From contig JAGGWC010000011.1 in assembly GCA_021157645.1 (NCBI GenBank), positions 1-11,007 of the forward strand: a DNA stretch of 11,007 bases. The letters are read 5' to 3'. The position numbers were made by a program, and so were the translations under genes. Of this stretch, positions 1 through 7,378 are shown piece after piece; the first letter of the stretch is position 1; every line of letters begins with the position of its first letter. Source of the DNA: Candidatus Cloacimonadota bacterium (GTDB lineage: Bacteria; Cloacimonadota; Cloacimonadia; Cloacimonadales; TCS61). The notes below the pieces were generated by a model, which had not been told where the DNA came from, did no database searches, and saw nothing but the letters and a program-made list of their open reading frames with translations.

Positions 1-1
1 C

Positions 2-1183
2 ATTAATTCACTGCAAGATGCAAAAAAAGAATTAGAGAAGATCAATGTTTCTTCACAAGGTGTGGAAGTAATGGCTCCAAAAGCAATTGGGCTTTCTATA
101 AAACTTACTGATGTGAAGGTTGGAGCTGCGAATATTCTTAAACAGGAGATGCTCTCTATTGGCGGTGATGCAGCTGTTGCACGAGGTGTTGTTAATGGTA
201 AACTTGAATTCAGCGATATGATCCTTTTGGGAAATTTAGATAAGATCAAAAAACTGGTAAAGAAACTAAATTATCAAACAATTTTTGGTTTACCGGAAAT
301 AAAACAAGATTTAATAAATTTTATTGATAGTCAGGAAAATCCATATTCTAAAATTCTTAATTGTAATGGAACCAGGTTAGAATTAAATGAAACAAAAATA
401 ATGGGAATTCTTAATATTACTCCCGATAGTTTTTCTGATGGGAATCAATATTTTGATACAGATAAAGCTGTAGAGCGAGCCTCGGAAATGATAGCGCAAG
501 GAGCTGACATTATTGATATTGGTGGTGAATCAACCAGACCCGGAGCACAAAAAGTAAGTGCAGAAACAGAAATAAAACGGGTTATTCCTGTCATTAAGAA
601 ATTACGAAAAATATCTGATATTCCAATTTCTATCGATACTACTAAAGCCAAAGTTGCAAAAGAAGCATTGCAGACAAGAGCTTCCATACTGAATGATATC
701 AGTGCTTTGCAATTTGATGCAGGAATGATAAAAGTTTTACAGAATTTTCCTGAAGTACCGGTAATATTAATGCATATGCAGGGAACACCCGATACTATGC
801 AGGATAATCCGTATTATGAAGATGTGATTGAAGAAATATTATCATTTTTTAAAGAACGTATAAATTTTTGTGTTGGGAATGGAATTTTACGTGATCGGAT
901 AATTATTGATCCAGGAATTGGGTTTGGAAAAAAACAGAAAGATAATCTGGTTATTTTAAAGAAAATTTCTGAATTTAAATGTTTGGGAGTTTCTGTAATA
1001 CTGGGTGCTTCACGAAAAAGTTTTATTGGAAAAATATATGAGTCGGAAGTTTTGGAGAGGTTATCTGGAAGCCTTGCTTCCACTGCGTTTGCATTCCAAA
1101 ATGATATAGAAATAATACGTGTTCATGATGTAATTGAGCAAAAGAATTTCTTAAATGTAATGAAAGAGATTAGGAAAGTATAA
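2..1183 (+). CDS. folP: Dihydropteroate synthase, extended form, 5' end cut by the window
   Basis: Condenses 6-hydroxymethyl-dihydropterin pyrophosphate with p-aminobenzoate to give dihydropteroate, in cytosolic folate synthesis. The frame is open from base 2 with no stop, and the conserved-looking stretch GVEVMAPKA spans the first possible starts (GTG 62, ATG 71). I therefore treat the true start as lying left of the window. Numbered from GTG 62, the catalytic TIM-barrel begins with MGILNITPDSFSDG (114-127), then DIGGESTRPGA (142-152), SIDTTKAKVA (about 190-199), LMHMQGTPDTMQ, IDPGIGFGK (272-280), GASRKSFIG (305-313) and RVHDV (353-357), all hallmark DHPS motifs. At least 110 residues precede the barrel; classical bacterial DHPS lacks this extension, though longer forms exist in other anaerobes and archaea. 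The stop overlaps the cdaA start by one base (TAATG), implying co-transcription. Function is very secure; only the start is unknown. Confidence 0.95.
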   Translation: MNSLQDAKKELEKINVSSQGVEVMAPKAIGLSIKLTDVKVGAANILKQEMLSIGGDAAVARGVVNGKLEFSDMILLGNLDKIKKLVKKLNYQTIFGLPEIKQDLINFIDSQENPYSKILNCNGTRLELNETKIMGILNITPDSFSDGNQYFDTDKAVERASEMIAQGADIIDIGGESTRPGAQKVSAETEIKRVIPVIKKLRKISDIPISIDTTKAKVAKEALQTRASILNDISALQFDAGMIKVLQNFPEVPVILMHMQGTPDTMQDNPYYEDVIEEILSFFKERINFCVGNGILRDRIIIDPGIGFGKKQKDNLVILKKISEFKCLGVSVILGASRKSFIGKIYESEVLERLSGSLASTAFAFQNDIEIIRVHDVIEQKNFLNVMKEIRKV

Positions 1184-1926
1184 TGAGTATTTTCATACCA
1201 AAAATTACCGATATTATTGATATTATAATTGTTGCGCTTATTTTATATAGAGTTTTTATACTGTTAATGAAAAGTGGTGGTTATCAGATGCTTTTAGGTT
1301 TGTTTGGAGTATTTATGATATATCTAACCGCATCGTTGTTGAAGCTGAATATGATGACATCTATTCTGAAAGTTTTTAAAGATTATTGGGTTATTATCTT
1401 CATTGTTCTATTTCAAAATGAGATTAGAAATTTATTTGCCCGCATTGCACAGACTCATGACATGAGAACACTTTTTCAAAGTGCAAAAAAATCTTTTTAT
1501 TCTCCACTGTTAAATGCAGTTTCTATTATGTCTTTTAGAAAAATAGGGGCTTTGATAATTATTGAGAACAAACGAAAATTGGATAATTATATCGAAAGCG
1601 GTGAGATCATTGATGCTCAAATCTCAGTTAAATTGCTTTTAACCATTTTCAATAATAAGACAATTCTTCATGATGGAGCTGTTATCGTCAGAAATGAAAG
1701 ATTGTATGCAGTTAAGGTTGTATTGCCTCTTTCCGAAAGTGTGGAATATTCTCAGAAACTTGGAACGCGTCATCTAGCGGGTGTGGGCATAACAGAAAAC
1801 ACAGATTCTTTTTCTATTATAGTTTCGGAAGAAACAGGCAAAATATCCGTTGCAAAAAATGGTGTACTTCATAGTGAACTTACAATTGATGAACTTTCAC
1901 AAAGGATAAAGGATGAAACATCTTGA
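1183..1926 (+). CDS. cdaA: Membrane diadenylate cyclase CdaA (c-di-AMP synthase)
   Basis: Makes cyclic di-AMP from two ATP; in other bacteria this messenger controls potassium and osmolyte uptake and cell-wall balance. The 247-residue length fits the CdaA/DacA (YbbP) family. Three hydrophobic helices near 11-29, 36-54 and 68-79 anchor it in the inner membrane, and a DAC catalytic domain follows (about 110-230). Visible active-site motifs are LHDGAVIV (DGA at 164-166), LGTRHLAG (193-200) and VSEETG (214-219). The family's RHR triplet reads R196-H197-L198 here, so the second arginine is lost. No other domain is attached. It starts at the ATG in TAATG, 7 bases after AGGA (1172-1175), and overlaps coaE by 14 bases. 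folP next to cdaA is an arrangement I recall from Bacteroidetes-type genomes. The family call is secure; full activity is not, given the motif change. Confidence 0.93.
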   Translation: MSIFIPKITDIIDIIIVALILYRVFILLMKSGGYQMLLGLFGVFMIYLTASLLKLNMMTSILKVFKDYWVIIFIVLFQNEIRNLFARIAQTHDMRTLFQSAKKSFYSPLLNAVSIMSFRKIGALIIIENKRKLDNYIESGEIIDAQISVKLLLTIFNNKTILHDGAVIVRNERLYAVKVVLPLSESVEYSQKLGTRHLAGVGITENTDSFSIIVSEETGKISVAKNGVLHSELTIDELSQRIKDETS

Positions 1927-2545
1927 GAGACCATTTTTAATTGCATTAACCGGCGGTATAGCCTCAGGAAAATCAATTGTTTCTAAATGGTTTAGTGATC
2001 ACAATTTTTCAGTATTCGATGCTGATAAAATTGGTCATGAATTATTTGACGAACAATATTTTATAAATAAAATTAAAGATCTATTCGGAAAAGAAATCAT
2101 TGTTAATGGTTCTATAGACCGAGCAAAGCTTGGGAAAATTATTTTTGACTCTGTAGATAAAAGAAAGCAATTAAATAATCTTCTTCATCCTGAAATCAGA
2201 AAGAGGATGCAGCATATTGTTGATGCAAGTTCACAAAATATTCTTATATTCGAAATACCACTCCTTTTTGAAAATGGCTTACAAAAGGCATTTGATCTTA
2301 CAATAAATATCTCAGCACAAAATAAGATAAGGATAAAGAGAATAATTGAAAGAGATAAAATTACGGAAATTGAAGCACAAAAGCGAATTAACTCTCAAAT
2401 GTCGGAGTTTGACAAACAGAACTTGGCAGATATAAACATTGTAAATGAAGAAGGTAATGATGAACTTAATTTACAATTGCAAAAACTTATTTTACATATT
2501 AGAGAATTAAAAAAGAAAAATATAAAAAAAATTGCAGAATTATAA
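1913..2545 (+). CDS. coaE: Dephospho-CoA kinase
   Basis: Phosphorylates the ribose 3'-hydroxyl of dephospho-CoA with ATP, the last step of coenzyme A synthesis, in the cytosol. The 210 residues match the usual length. The P-loop is GGIASGKS (14-21). DAD (36-38) is the conserved substrate-binding acidic motif. LLHPEI (90-95) and IPLLFENGL (115-123) are family signatures of the CoA-binding and lid parts, and RIKRIIERD followed by RINSQM matches the lid/arginine region. ADINIVNEG near 172-181 is the typical end of the core. The C-terminus is unusually lysine-rich (KKKNIKK). The ATG lies inside the end of cdaA, 7 bases after AAAGG (1901-1905), so it is probably translationally coupled. No missing catalytic residue was seen. 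Confidence 0.95.
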   Translation: MKHLERPFLIALTGGIASGKSIVSKWFSDHNFSVFDADKIGHELFDEQYFINKIKDLFGKEIIVNGSIDRAKLGKIIFDSVDKRKQLNNLLHPEIRKRMQHIVDASSQNILIFEIPLLFENGLQKAFDLTINISAQNKIRIKRIIERDKITEIEAQKRINSQMSEFDKQNLADINIVNEEGNDELNLQLQKLILHIRELKKKNIKKIAEL

Positions 2546-2552
2546 TAAATAT

Positions 2553-2557
2553 GGAGG
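2553..2557 (+). promoter_or_regulatory. Ribosome binding site fixing a TTG start
   Basis: GGAGG lies 4 bases before an in-frame TTG at 2562, and the sequence after that TTG encodes a short polar start followed by a hydrophobic export helix. The frame is open further upstream (TTG at 2532), but that start would lie inside coaE, lacks a comparable site and would place ten polar residues before the signal. ATG 2551 is out of frame and ends after four codons. Confidence 0.7.
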
Positions 2558-2561
2558 AATT

Positions 2562-5183
2562 TTGAAATTCAGATACATAGCATTTGTAATAATAATATTG
2601 AGTATTGTAATTGGTGGAACACTGGTGTATAAACCTGTACCGAAACATAAAATAATCTCTCATCCAGAATTTATCGAAACACCTTATGGCAAAAAAATAA
2701 AAAAGGAACCGAAAGCATTGCCCAATGAATGGTTTGGATATCAAAGAGCTTATCCGTATCACAAGATTAAACATGAAGCATATTTGGAGGGTTTGCAGCA
2801 AGCTACAGAATTACATGCACAAACCAGGGGAAATCGTGAATATAACTGGGAATTAGCTGGACCGATTAATATTGGAGGACGTATTACAGATCTTGCAATT
2901 CATCCTTCCAATCCTGAAACTTGGTATATTGGCACAGCTTCGGGCGGTATTTATAAAACTACTAATGAAGGAACTAATTGGGAAAATATTTTTACTGATG
3001 CTCCTGTTATTTCAATTGGAGATGTAGCAATTGATCCGAATAATGAAAATATTATTTATGCTGGAACTGGAGAAGCTAATTCTTCAAGTCAGAGTTTTAT
3101 TGGAAACGGCATGTATAAATCTGTGAATGCAGGTGAGAACTGGGAACATATCGGTTTAGAAAACTCAGCGTATATCGGTAGGATAATCGTAGATTATTCC
3201 AATTCTGAAAGAATATTTGTAGCAGCAACCGGAACATTATTCAGTCCAAATGAAGAACGGGGAATTTATCGTAGTGATGATGGTGGGCTTACTTGGGACA
3301 GAAAACTGTTTGTCACTGATTCTACCGCAGCTATCGATCTTGTGCAGCATCCAATCAATCCTAATATTCTTTATGCTTCTATGTGGGAGCGAATGAGAGG
3401 TAGAGAATACCGTCGATCAGGAGGTTATTCTTCGGGGATCTATAAATCCGTCGATGGTGGTGATACTTGGGATGAATTGACAAATGGTCTTCCAGATAAT
3501 GAAGGAGTGGGAAGAATTGGATTAGCGATTGCTAAAAGTAATCCTGAAGTATTATATGCATTTTATGATCAACAACCAGTTGGAAGTTATTCCTTCTTGG
3601 GAATATTCAAAACAAATGATGGAGGAGTAAGTTGGGTTCAAACCAATGATGGAAATATTACCGATATGAATTCCAGTTTTGGCTGGTATTTCGGGCAAAT
3701 CTGTGTTGATCCTGCTAATGAAAACCGGGTTTATGCAATGGGTGTAGCTCTTTGCCGAACAGAAAATGGAGGTGATAGCTGGCAAATAATTGCAGATTAT
3801 GGAAATATGAACGAAATACACGTAGATCATCATGCCATGATCATCGATGAATTTACAGGTAGAATTGTAGAAGGAAATGATGGAGGATTATACACGAGTG
3901 ATGATTATGGAAATAGTTGGGATAAAATTAATAATATTCCATTAACTCAGTTTTATGCGATAGAAATGGATTTCTTAAATCCAGAAAGAATTTATGGAGG
4001 CACACAGGATAACAGCACCATCAGAACAATGACGGGTGCTTTGGATGATTGGCATGTGATTTTAGGTGGAGATGGATTCTACTGTAGGGTTGATCACACA
4101 AACCCCAATATAATTTTTGCAGAATCACAATGGGGTAATTTGCACAGATCCACAAATGGTGGTAACTGGTTTGAATATATTGCCGGTCAGATGAATAATG
4201 ATCGAAGAAACTGGTCTTCTCCACTTGCCATGCATCCAGTTGATCCTGCAGTTCTTTATTTCGGAACTTACAGAGTTTGGAAAACAACCAACAGCGGGAC
4301 TTACTGGAATGCTGTAAGTAGTGATCTTACAGATGGTGATTTTAATACCAGTTATCATACAATTTCTACGATTGCAGTAAATCCCAATTTCCCAAATGTG
4401 GTTATAGTCGGAACAGATGACGGGAATGTACATGTTTCAACAGATGACGGAGAAAACTGGACAGATATTACAGCGGGATTACCAAATCGCTGGATAACAA
4501 GAGCAGCAGGAGATCCTTTTGATATGAATACGATTTATGTAACTGTATCTGGTTTCCGTTGGGATGAATCATATCCGCATGTTTTCAAATCTATTGATCT
4601 TGGGCAAAATTGGATAGATATTTCCTCTAATCTTCCGCAATTACCTATGAACTGCATCACTCTTGATCCAGATGTTCCAAATAGAATTTTTGTAGGTTCG
4701 GATGCCGGAGTATTTTTCACTGAAAACGGGGGAGATGAATGGCAAAGTCTTTCTGATGGATTGCCAAATGTACCGGTTATTGACATGCTTATTCACAATC
4801 CAACCAGAACGTTATTACTTGGAACTTATGGTTGCTCTGCTTATACAATGAATCTAGATGATCTCAATACAGATATAACAGAAGATATTGTCACTGCTGG
4901 AGTGAATTTACTACAGAATTATCCTAATCCATTTAATCCTGAGACGACAATATCTTTTAATCTACAAGAATCAGTTCTTCATGCAGAAATTGAAATATTT
5001 AATATAAAAGGACAAAAAGTAAAAACGTTGAACGTATTAAATCCTATTACAAATTCGATGAACAGTGTTGTGTGGGACAGCAAAGATAATAATGGTGATA
5101 AGGTTGCAAGCGGAACTTATCTATACAGATTAAAGTTAAATAATCAGGTTGTAGCCGCAAAAAAAATGATTTTAATTAAGTAA
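2562..5183 (+). CDS. Secreted Asp-box (BNR/sortilin-like) beta-propeller protein with T9SS sorting domain
   Basis: An exported 873-residue protein of unknown substrate. Residues 1-25 are one hydrophobic export helix, with no clear AxA cleavage site. A 65-residue linker contains EWFGYQRAYPY, which I recall from large secreted propeller families. From about 100 to 765 there are twelve Asp-box motifs (S/T-x-D/N-x-G-x-x-W form), at 133, 187, 238, 296, 351, 400, 446, 530, 575, 626, 677 and 720, enough for one or two propellers as in VPS10/sortilin or sialidase-like folds. Residues 783-873 form a FlgD-like T9SS C-terminal domain: QNYPNPFNP, then IFNIKGQKV, WDSKDNNG, SGTYLYRL and the final KKMILIK. 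This predicts transport across the outer membrane by the Por machinery and then release or surface attachment. No catalytic glycosidase residues are recognisable, so an enzyme role is not claimed. It follows coaE by 16 bases. Confidence 0.9.
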   Translation: MKFRYIAFVIIILSIVIGGTLVYKPVPKHKIISHPEFIETPYGKKIKKEPKALPNEWFGYQRAYPYHKIKHEAYLEGLQQATELHAQTRGNREYNWELAGPINIGGRITDLAIHPSNPETWYIGTASGGIYKTTNEGTNWENIFTDAPVISIGDVAIDPNNENIIYAGTGEANSSSQSFIGNGMYKSVNAGENWEHIGLENSAYIGRIIVDYSNSERIFVAATGTLFSPNEERGIYRSDDGGLTWDRKLFVTDSTAAIDLVQHPINPNILYASMWERMRGREYRRSGGYSSGIYKSVDGGDTWDELTNGLPDNEGVGRIGLAIAKSNPEVLYAFYDQQPVGSYSFLGIFKTNDGGVSWVQTNDGNITDMNSSFGWYFGQICVDPANENRVYAMGVALCRTENGGDSWQIIADYGNMNEIHVDHHAMIIDEFTGRIVEGNDGGLYTSDDYGNSWDKINNIPLTQFYAIEMDFLNPERIYGGTQDNSTIRTMTGALDDWHVILGGDGFYCRVDHTNPNIIFAESQWGNLHRSTNGGNWFEYIAGQMNNDRRNWSSPLAMHPVDPAVLYFGTYRVWKTTNSGTYWNAVSSDLTDGDFNTSYHTISTIAVNPNFPNVVIVGTDDGNVHVSTDDGENWTDITAGLPNRWITRAAGDPFDMNTIYVTVSGFRWDESYPHVFKSIDLGQNWIDISSNLPQLPMNCITLDPDVPNRIFVGSDAGVFFTENGGDEWQSLSDGLPNVPVIDMLIHNPTRTLLLGTYGCSAYTMNLDDLNTDITEDIVTAGVNLLQNYPNPFNPETTISFNLQESVLHAEIEIFNIKGQKVKTLNVLNPITNSMNSVVWDSKDNNGDKVASGTYLYRLKLNNQVVAAKKMILIK

Positions 5184-5203
5184 TTATTAGTTGCTAAATC
5201 AGG

Positions 5204-5222
5204 AAAGGATAATATCTTTTTT
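5204..5222 (+). terminator. Weak candidate terminator after the folP-propeller operon
   Basis: AAAGGAT, a 3-base loop AAT and ATCTTTT can pair (7 pairs, one of them G-U), and the right arm runs into six T. It lies 20 bases after the propeller gene stop and before the next promoter, a sensible place. GC content is low, so the hairpin would be weak. Confidence 0.3.
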
Positions 5223-5231
5223 AGAAGTAAT

Positions 5232-5259
5232 TTGACACAAAATCAAATAAATCTATAAA
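5232..5259 (+). promoter_or_regulatory. Sigma-70-type promoter for the small exported protein gene
   Basis: TTGACA (5232-5237) matches the -35 consensus exactly, and TATAAA (5254-5259) follows after a 16-base spacer with one mismatch to TATAAT. Transcription would start near 5266, only about a dozen bases before the ATG at 5278, so the leader would be very short and would begin at the ribosome binding site AAGAGG (5267-5272). Read from sequence only. Confidence 0.65.
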
Positions 5260-5277
5260 GGGAATTAAGAGGTAAGT

Positions 5278-5706
5278 ATGAAAAAAATTATTTTGATAAC
5301 CTTGTTGATCATTGCATTCAGTCTAAATGCTGAAATTATTAACAGTGCATTTGTTCCCAAATTACTAATGCCATCTATAATAAACATGAACAATCTTACA
5401 ATAAATCATTCGATGTCTTTTAGTAGCAGTATTTCTTCTAATCATCAGAGTGCTTATGAATCAGTATATACAAATTATCTCAACTATAAGTTTAACTCTA
5501 AATTGAATCTAACAATAGATTTGAATTTTATTAACTATGGTTCGGCAACTTATCAAAGTGGGATAGAATTTGATAGTAATCATGATAATACATCTAAAGT
5601 TCTACCAAATTTTCAATTGAATTATAATCCCTCAGAAAATATGAGTTTCACAATAGAATTCAGACAGTTTTATTCACCTTTCGAAAGAAATAGTTTATTT
5701 AATTAA
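5278..5706 (+). CDS. Small exported beta-rich protein of unknown function
   Basis: I do not recognise a named family. The 142 residues begin with a clear Sec signal peptide: MKK, a hydrophobic stretch ILITLLIIAFSL, then NAE, with likely cleavage near residue 18. The mature part is rich in Asn, Ser, Tyr and Phe and alternates polar and nonpolar residues in several stretches: TINHSMSFSSSIS, YTNYLNYKF, LNLTIDLNFINYG, NFQLNYNP and MSFTIEFRQFY. These look like amphipathic beta strands joined by short NP or NS turns, as in an outer-membrane barrel or periplasmic beta protein; about six strands is too few for a normal monomeric barrel. The end, SPFERNSLFN, puts an aromatic next to the C-terminus. 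The gene has its own promoter and a good ribosome binding site (AAGAGG, 5 bases before ATG). It may belong to a lineage-specific family of small exported proteins. Confidence 0.75.
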   Translation: MKKIILITLLIIAFSLNAEIINSAFVPKLLMPSIINMNNLTINHSMSFSSSISSNHQSAYESVYTNYLNYKFNSKLNLTIDLNFINYGSATYQSGIEFDSNHDNTSKVLPNFQLNYNPSENMSFTIEFRQFYSPFERNSLFN

Positions 5707-5778
5707 GAGGTTTTGTGACTTTAATTAATTATAAACATTGATGCTATTGACGAATTCAATCAATATTTATATTTATCC

Positions 5779-7281
5779 TTAATCTTTAATATTTGTTATT
5801 TCTCTAATTGTAGCCTGAATAAAAGATTTATTATTCAGGTTAAATTTACTTAACCAAACTTCAGCAGTGAATGATTTCCCATTTTTTTTCTTATACACCC
5901 ATTCAAATTTAGTATTTCCTTTCTTGAGAGTCTGACTAAAATACTTTAAGGCTATTTCCCTTGATGGTTTTCCGTTAGCCTGTTTCAAAGGGGAAGAATC
6001 AGCAGGATTAAGATTTATAAATTCAGATTTATTTGTATATCCAAATAATTTTAAAGCTGCATTATTACAATCAATTAAGCCATTTTTATCTTGCAAAACC
6101 ACAGCATCAGTAGAAGACTCAAATAGTTTGCGATACCTCATTTCGTATTCTTGCCGTTCAACTTCATTCTCTCGTTGTTCTGTTATATTTTTTAAAGAAC
6201 CAATAATTCTAATTTTACCCGAATCTTTATCTTCAATAATCTTAGCATTGATGATACATATTAATGGAGTTTTGTCTTTATCTTCCAAGATTATTTCGTA
6301 ATCGTAAACATATCCATCTTTTGTTAATTTGGTTAAGAATATGTCATGTTGATTCTCATCATAATAGAGATCATACATAGATTTACCAATTAATTCTTTA
6401 CGTGTGTAACTTGAGTTAAATTCTACCGAAGGGCTGATTTCAAGAATTGTTCCATCAAATTCAGTTTCGTAGTAAATGTCTTGTATATTTTCAAAAATTC
6501 TAGTGTAGCTATCCATTGTCTGTTTCAATTTTAATTGGACCATTTTCTTATCAGTAATATCATTAAAGATACCAAAGGTACCCATGAATATATTCTCATT
6601 AAATCTTGAACTTTCAATAATATCTAGAAAGCGTTTTCTTCCATCTTTACGAATAATTTCTAACTCATAACGTGAAGATTTATTTTCTTTTCTCAGTTTA
6701 TTATGCTGATGTACTTTATCTAAGTTATATTTATTAAGATAATCTGATAAATTAGTATCTTCAAAGTCACTGATCACACCACCGAAGATCTTTGCACCAG
6801 CTTCATTAATAAAATCGAAGTTGTCTTCGGTATTAAATATGCAGATACCTTCGTTTGTAGTTTCGACAAGAGTACGGAATTTAGCTTCACTATCTATTAA
6901 TTTTTGCTCCATTTCATGCTTGAAAAAAGCCATTTGTATTGTTGCAGTAAGTTCTCTTTCTCTGAATGGTTTGATGAGATATCCAAAAGGACCAGTTCTT
7001 TTTGCTTCTTCAATAATCTCTTTATCGGAATAAGCAGTAAGATATATTATTGGAATATTCAAGTCAATAATATGCTTGGCAACATCAATACCAGTCAACT
7101 TGTCCTTCAGCATAATGTCTAACAGTATTAAGTCCGGGCGTATTTTGTTTATTGATTTAATAGCTGCTTCACCAGTCGAAATTGCTTCGGGAACTTCATA
7201 ATTGTAATTTTTTAAGATTTTTCTGATATCTTCTGCAATAATTGCTTCATTTTCTACAACTAATATTAATTTCTTACCCAT
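5779..7281 (-). CDS. Receiver domain plus three PAS domains, no output domain
   Basis: A cytosolic 500-residue signalling protein. Residues 1-122 are a CheY-like receiver with phospho-acceptor Asp55 (DLILLDIML), switch Thr82 (LTAY), and Lys104-Pro105 (LIKPF). The usual acidic pair is E10-N11, with E12 next. Three PAS/PAC units follow, at about 131-246, 255-370 and 382-498. Each starts with an FRTLVE/YTRIFEN/YRKLFES-type helix and ends with a PAC-like strand: FNDITDKK, KNITEQRE and REITNIKD. The protein stops right after the third PAC, with no histidine kinase, GGDEF, EAL or DNA-binding domain. There is no membrane segment or cofactor residue I can assign, so the ligand is unknown. ATG 7281 is preceded by AAAGGA (7289-7294). 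It follows the radical SAM gene by 97 bases and probably has its own promoter. It may act by binding a partner kinase. Confidence 0.9.
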   Translation of the reverse strand: MGKKLILVVENEAIIAEDIRKILKNYNYEVPEAISTGEAAIKSINKIRPDLILLDIMLKDKLTGIDVAKHIIDLNIPIIYLTAYSDKEIIEEAKRTGPFGYLIKPFRERELTATIQMAFFKHEMEQKLIDSEAKFRTLVETTNEGICIFNTEDNFDFINEAGAKIFGGVISDFEDTNLSDYLNKYNLDKVHQHNKLRKENKSSRYELEIIRKDGRKRFLDIIESSRFNENIFMGTFGIFNDITDKKMVQLKLKQTMDSYTRIFENIQDIYYETEFDGTILEISPSVEFNSSYTRKELIGKSMYDLYYDENQHDIFLTKLTKDGYVYDYEIILEDKDKTPLICIINAKIIEDKDSGKIRIIGSLKNITEQRENEVERQEYEMRYRKLFESSTDAVVLQDKNGLIDCNNAALKLFGYTNKSEFINLNPADSSPLKQANGKPSREIALKYFSQTLKKGNTKFEWVYKKKNGKSFTAEVWLSKFNLNNKSFIQATIREITNIKD

Positions 7282-7341
7282 TTAATGTTCCTTTAAATAT
7301 TCAAAATAATTTTCACAAATTCATTTAATTAACTTCTTTTC

Positions 7342-7347
7342 TGTCAA
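7342..7347 (-). promoter_or_regulatory. Candidate -35 element for the receiver-PAS gene
   Basis: On the minus strand an exact TTGACA lies about 60 bases upstream of the ATG at 7281. No convincing -10 follows at 16-18 bases (the best is ATGAAT at 17), so this is only half of a promoter by consensus. The AT-rich 97-base gap makes a separate transcript plausible. Confidence 0.3.
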
Positions 7348-7378
7348 GTGGAATAATTATTTAAAAAAAATATTTTTC

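Noticed and set aside
445..1083. Minus-strand open frames inside folP
   Set aside because: They lie opposite a certain gene, resemble no family and have no ribosome site that stands out.
3552..4786. Several minus-strand open frames inside the propeller gene
   Set aside because: They are antisense shadows of a repeat-rich gene, with low-complexity, unrecognisable products.
2562..5183. Sialidase or xyloglucanase function for the Asp-box protein
   Set aside because: Asp-boxes are structural and occur in many non-enzymes; I could not find the arginine triad or another catalytic set.
5737..5764. Inverted repeats between the convergent genes (ATTGAT with ATCAAT; inner ATTGA with TCAAT) as a two-way terminator
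   Set aside because: The two stems compete for the same bases, the longer one has a 16-base loop, GC is minimal and no T-run follows on either strand.
7355..7378. AT-only hairpin AAAAATATTTTT with T-run after the radical SAM gene (minus strand)
   Set aside because: The stem has no GC pair and no proper loop; such runs are expected by chance in sequence this AT-rich.
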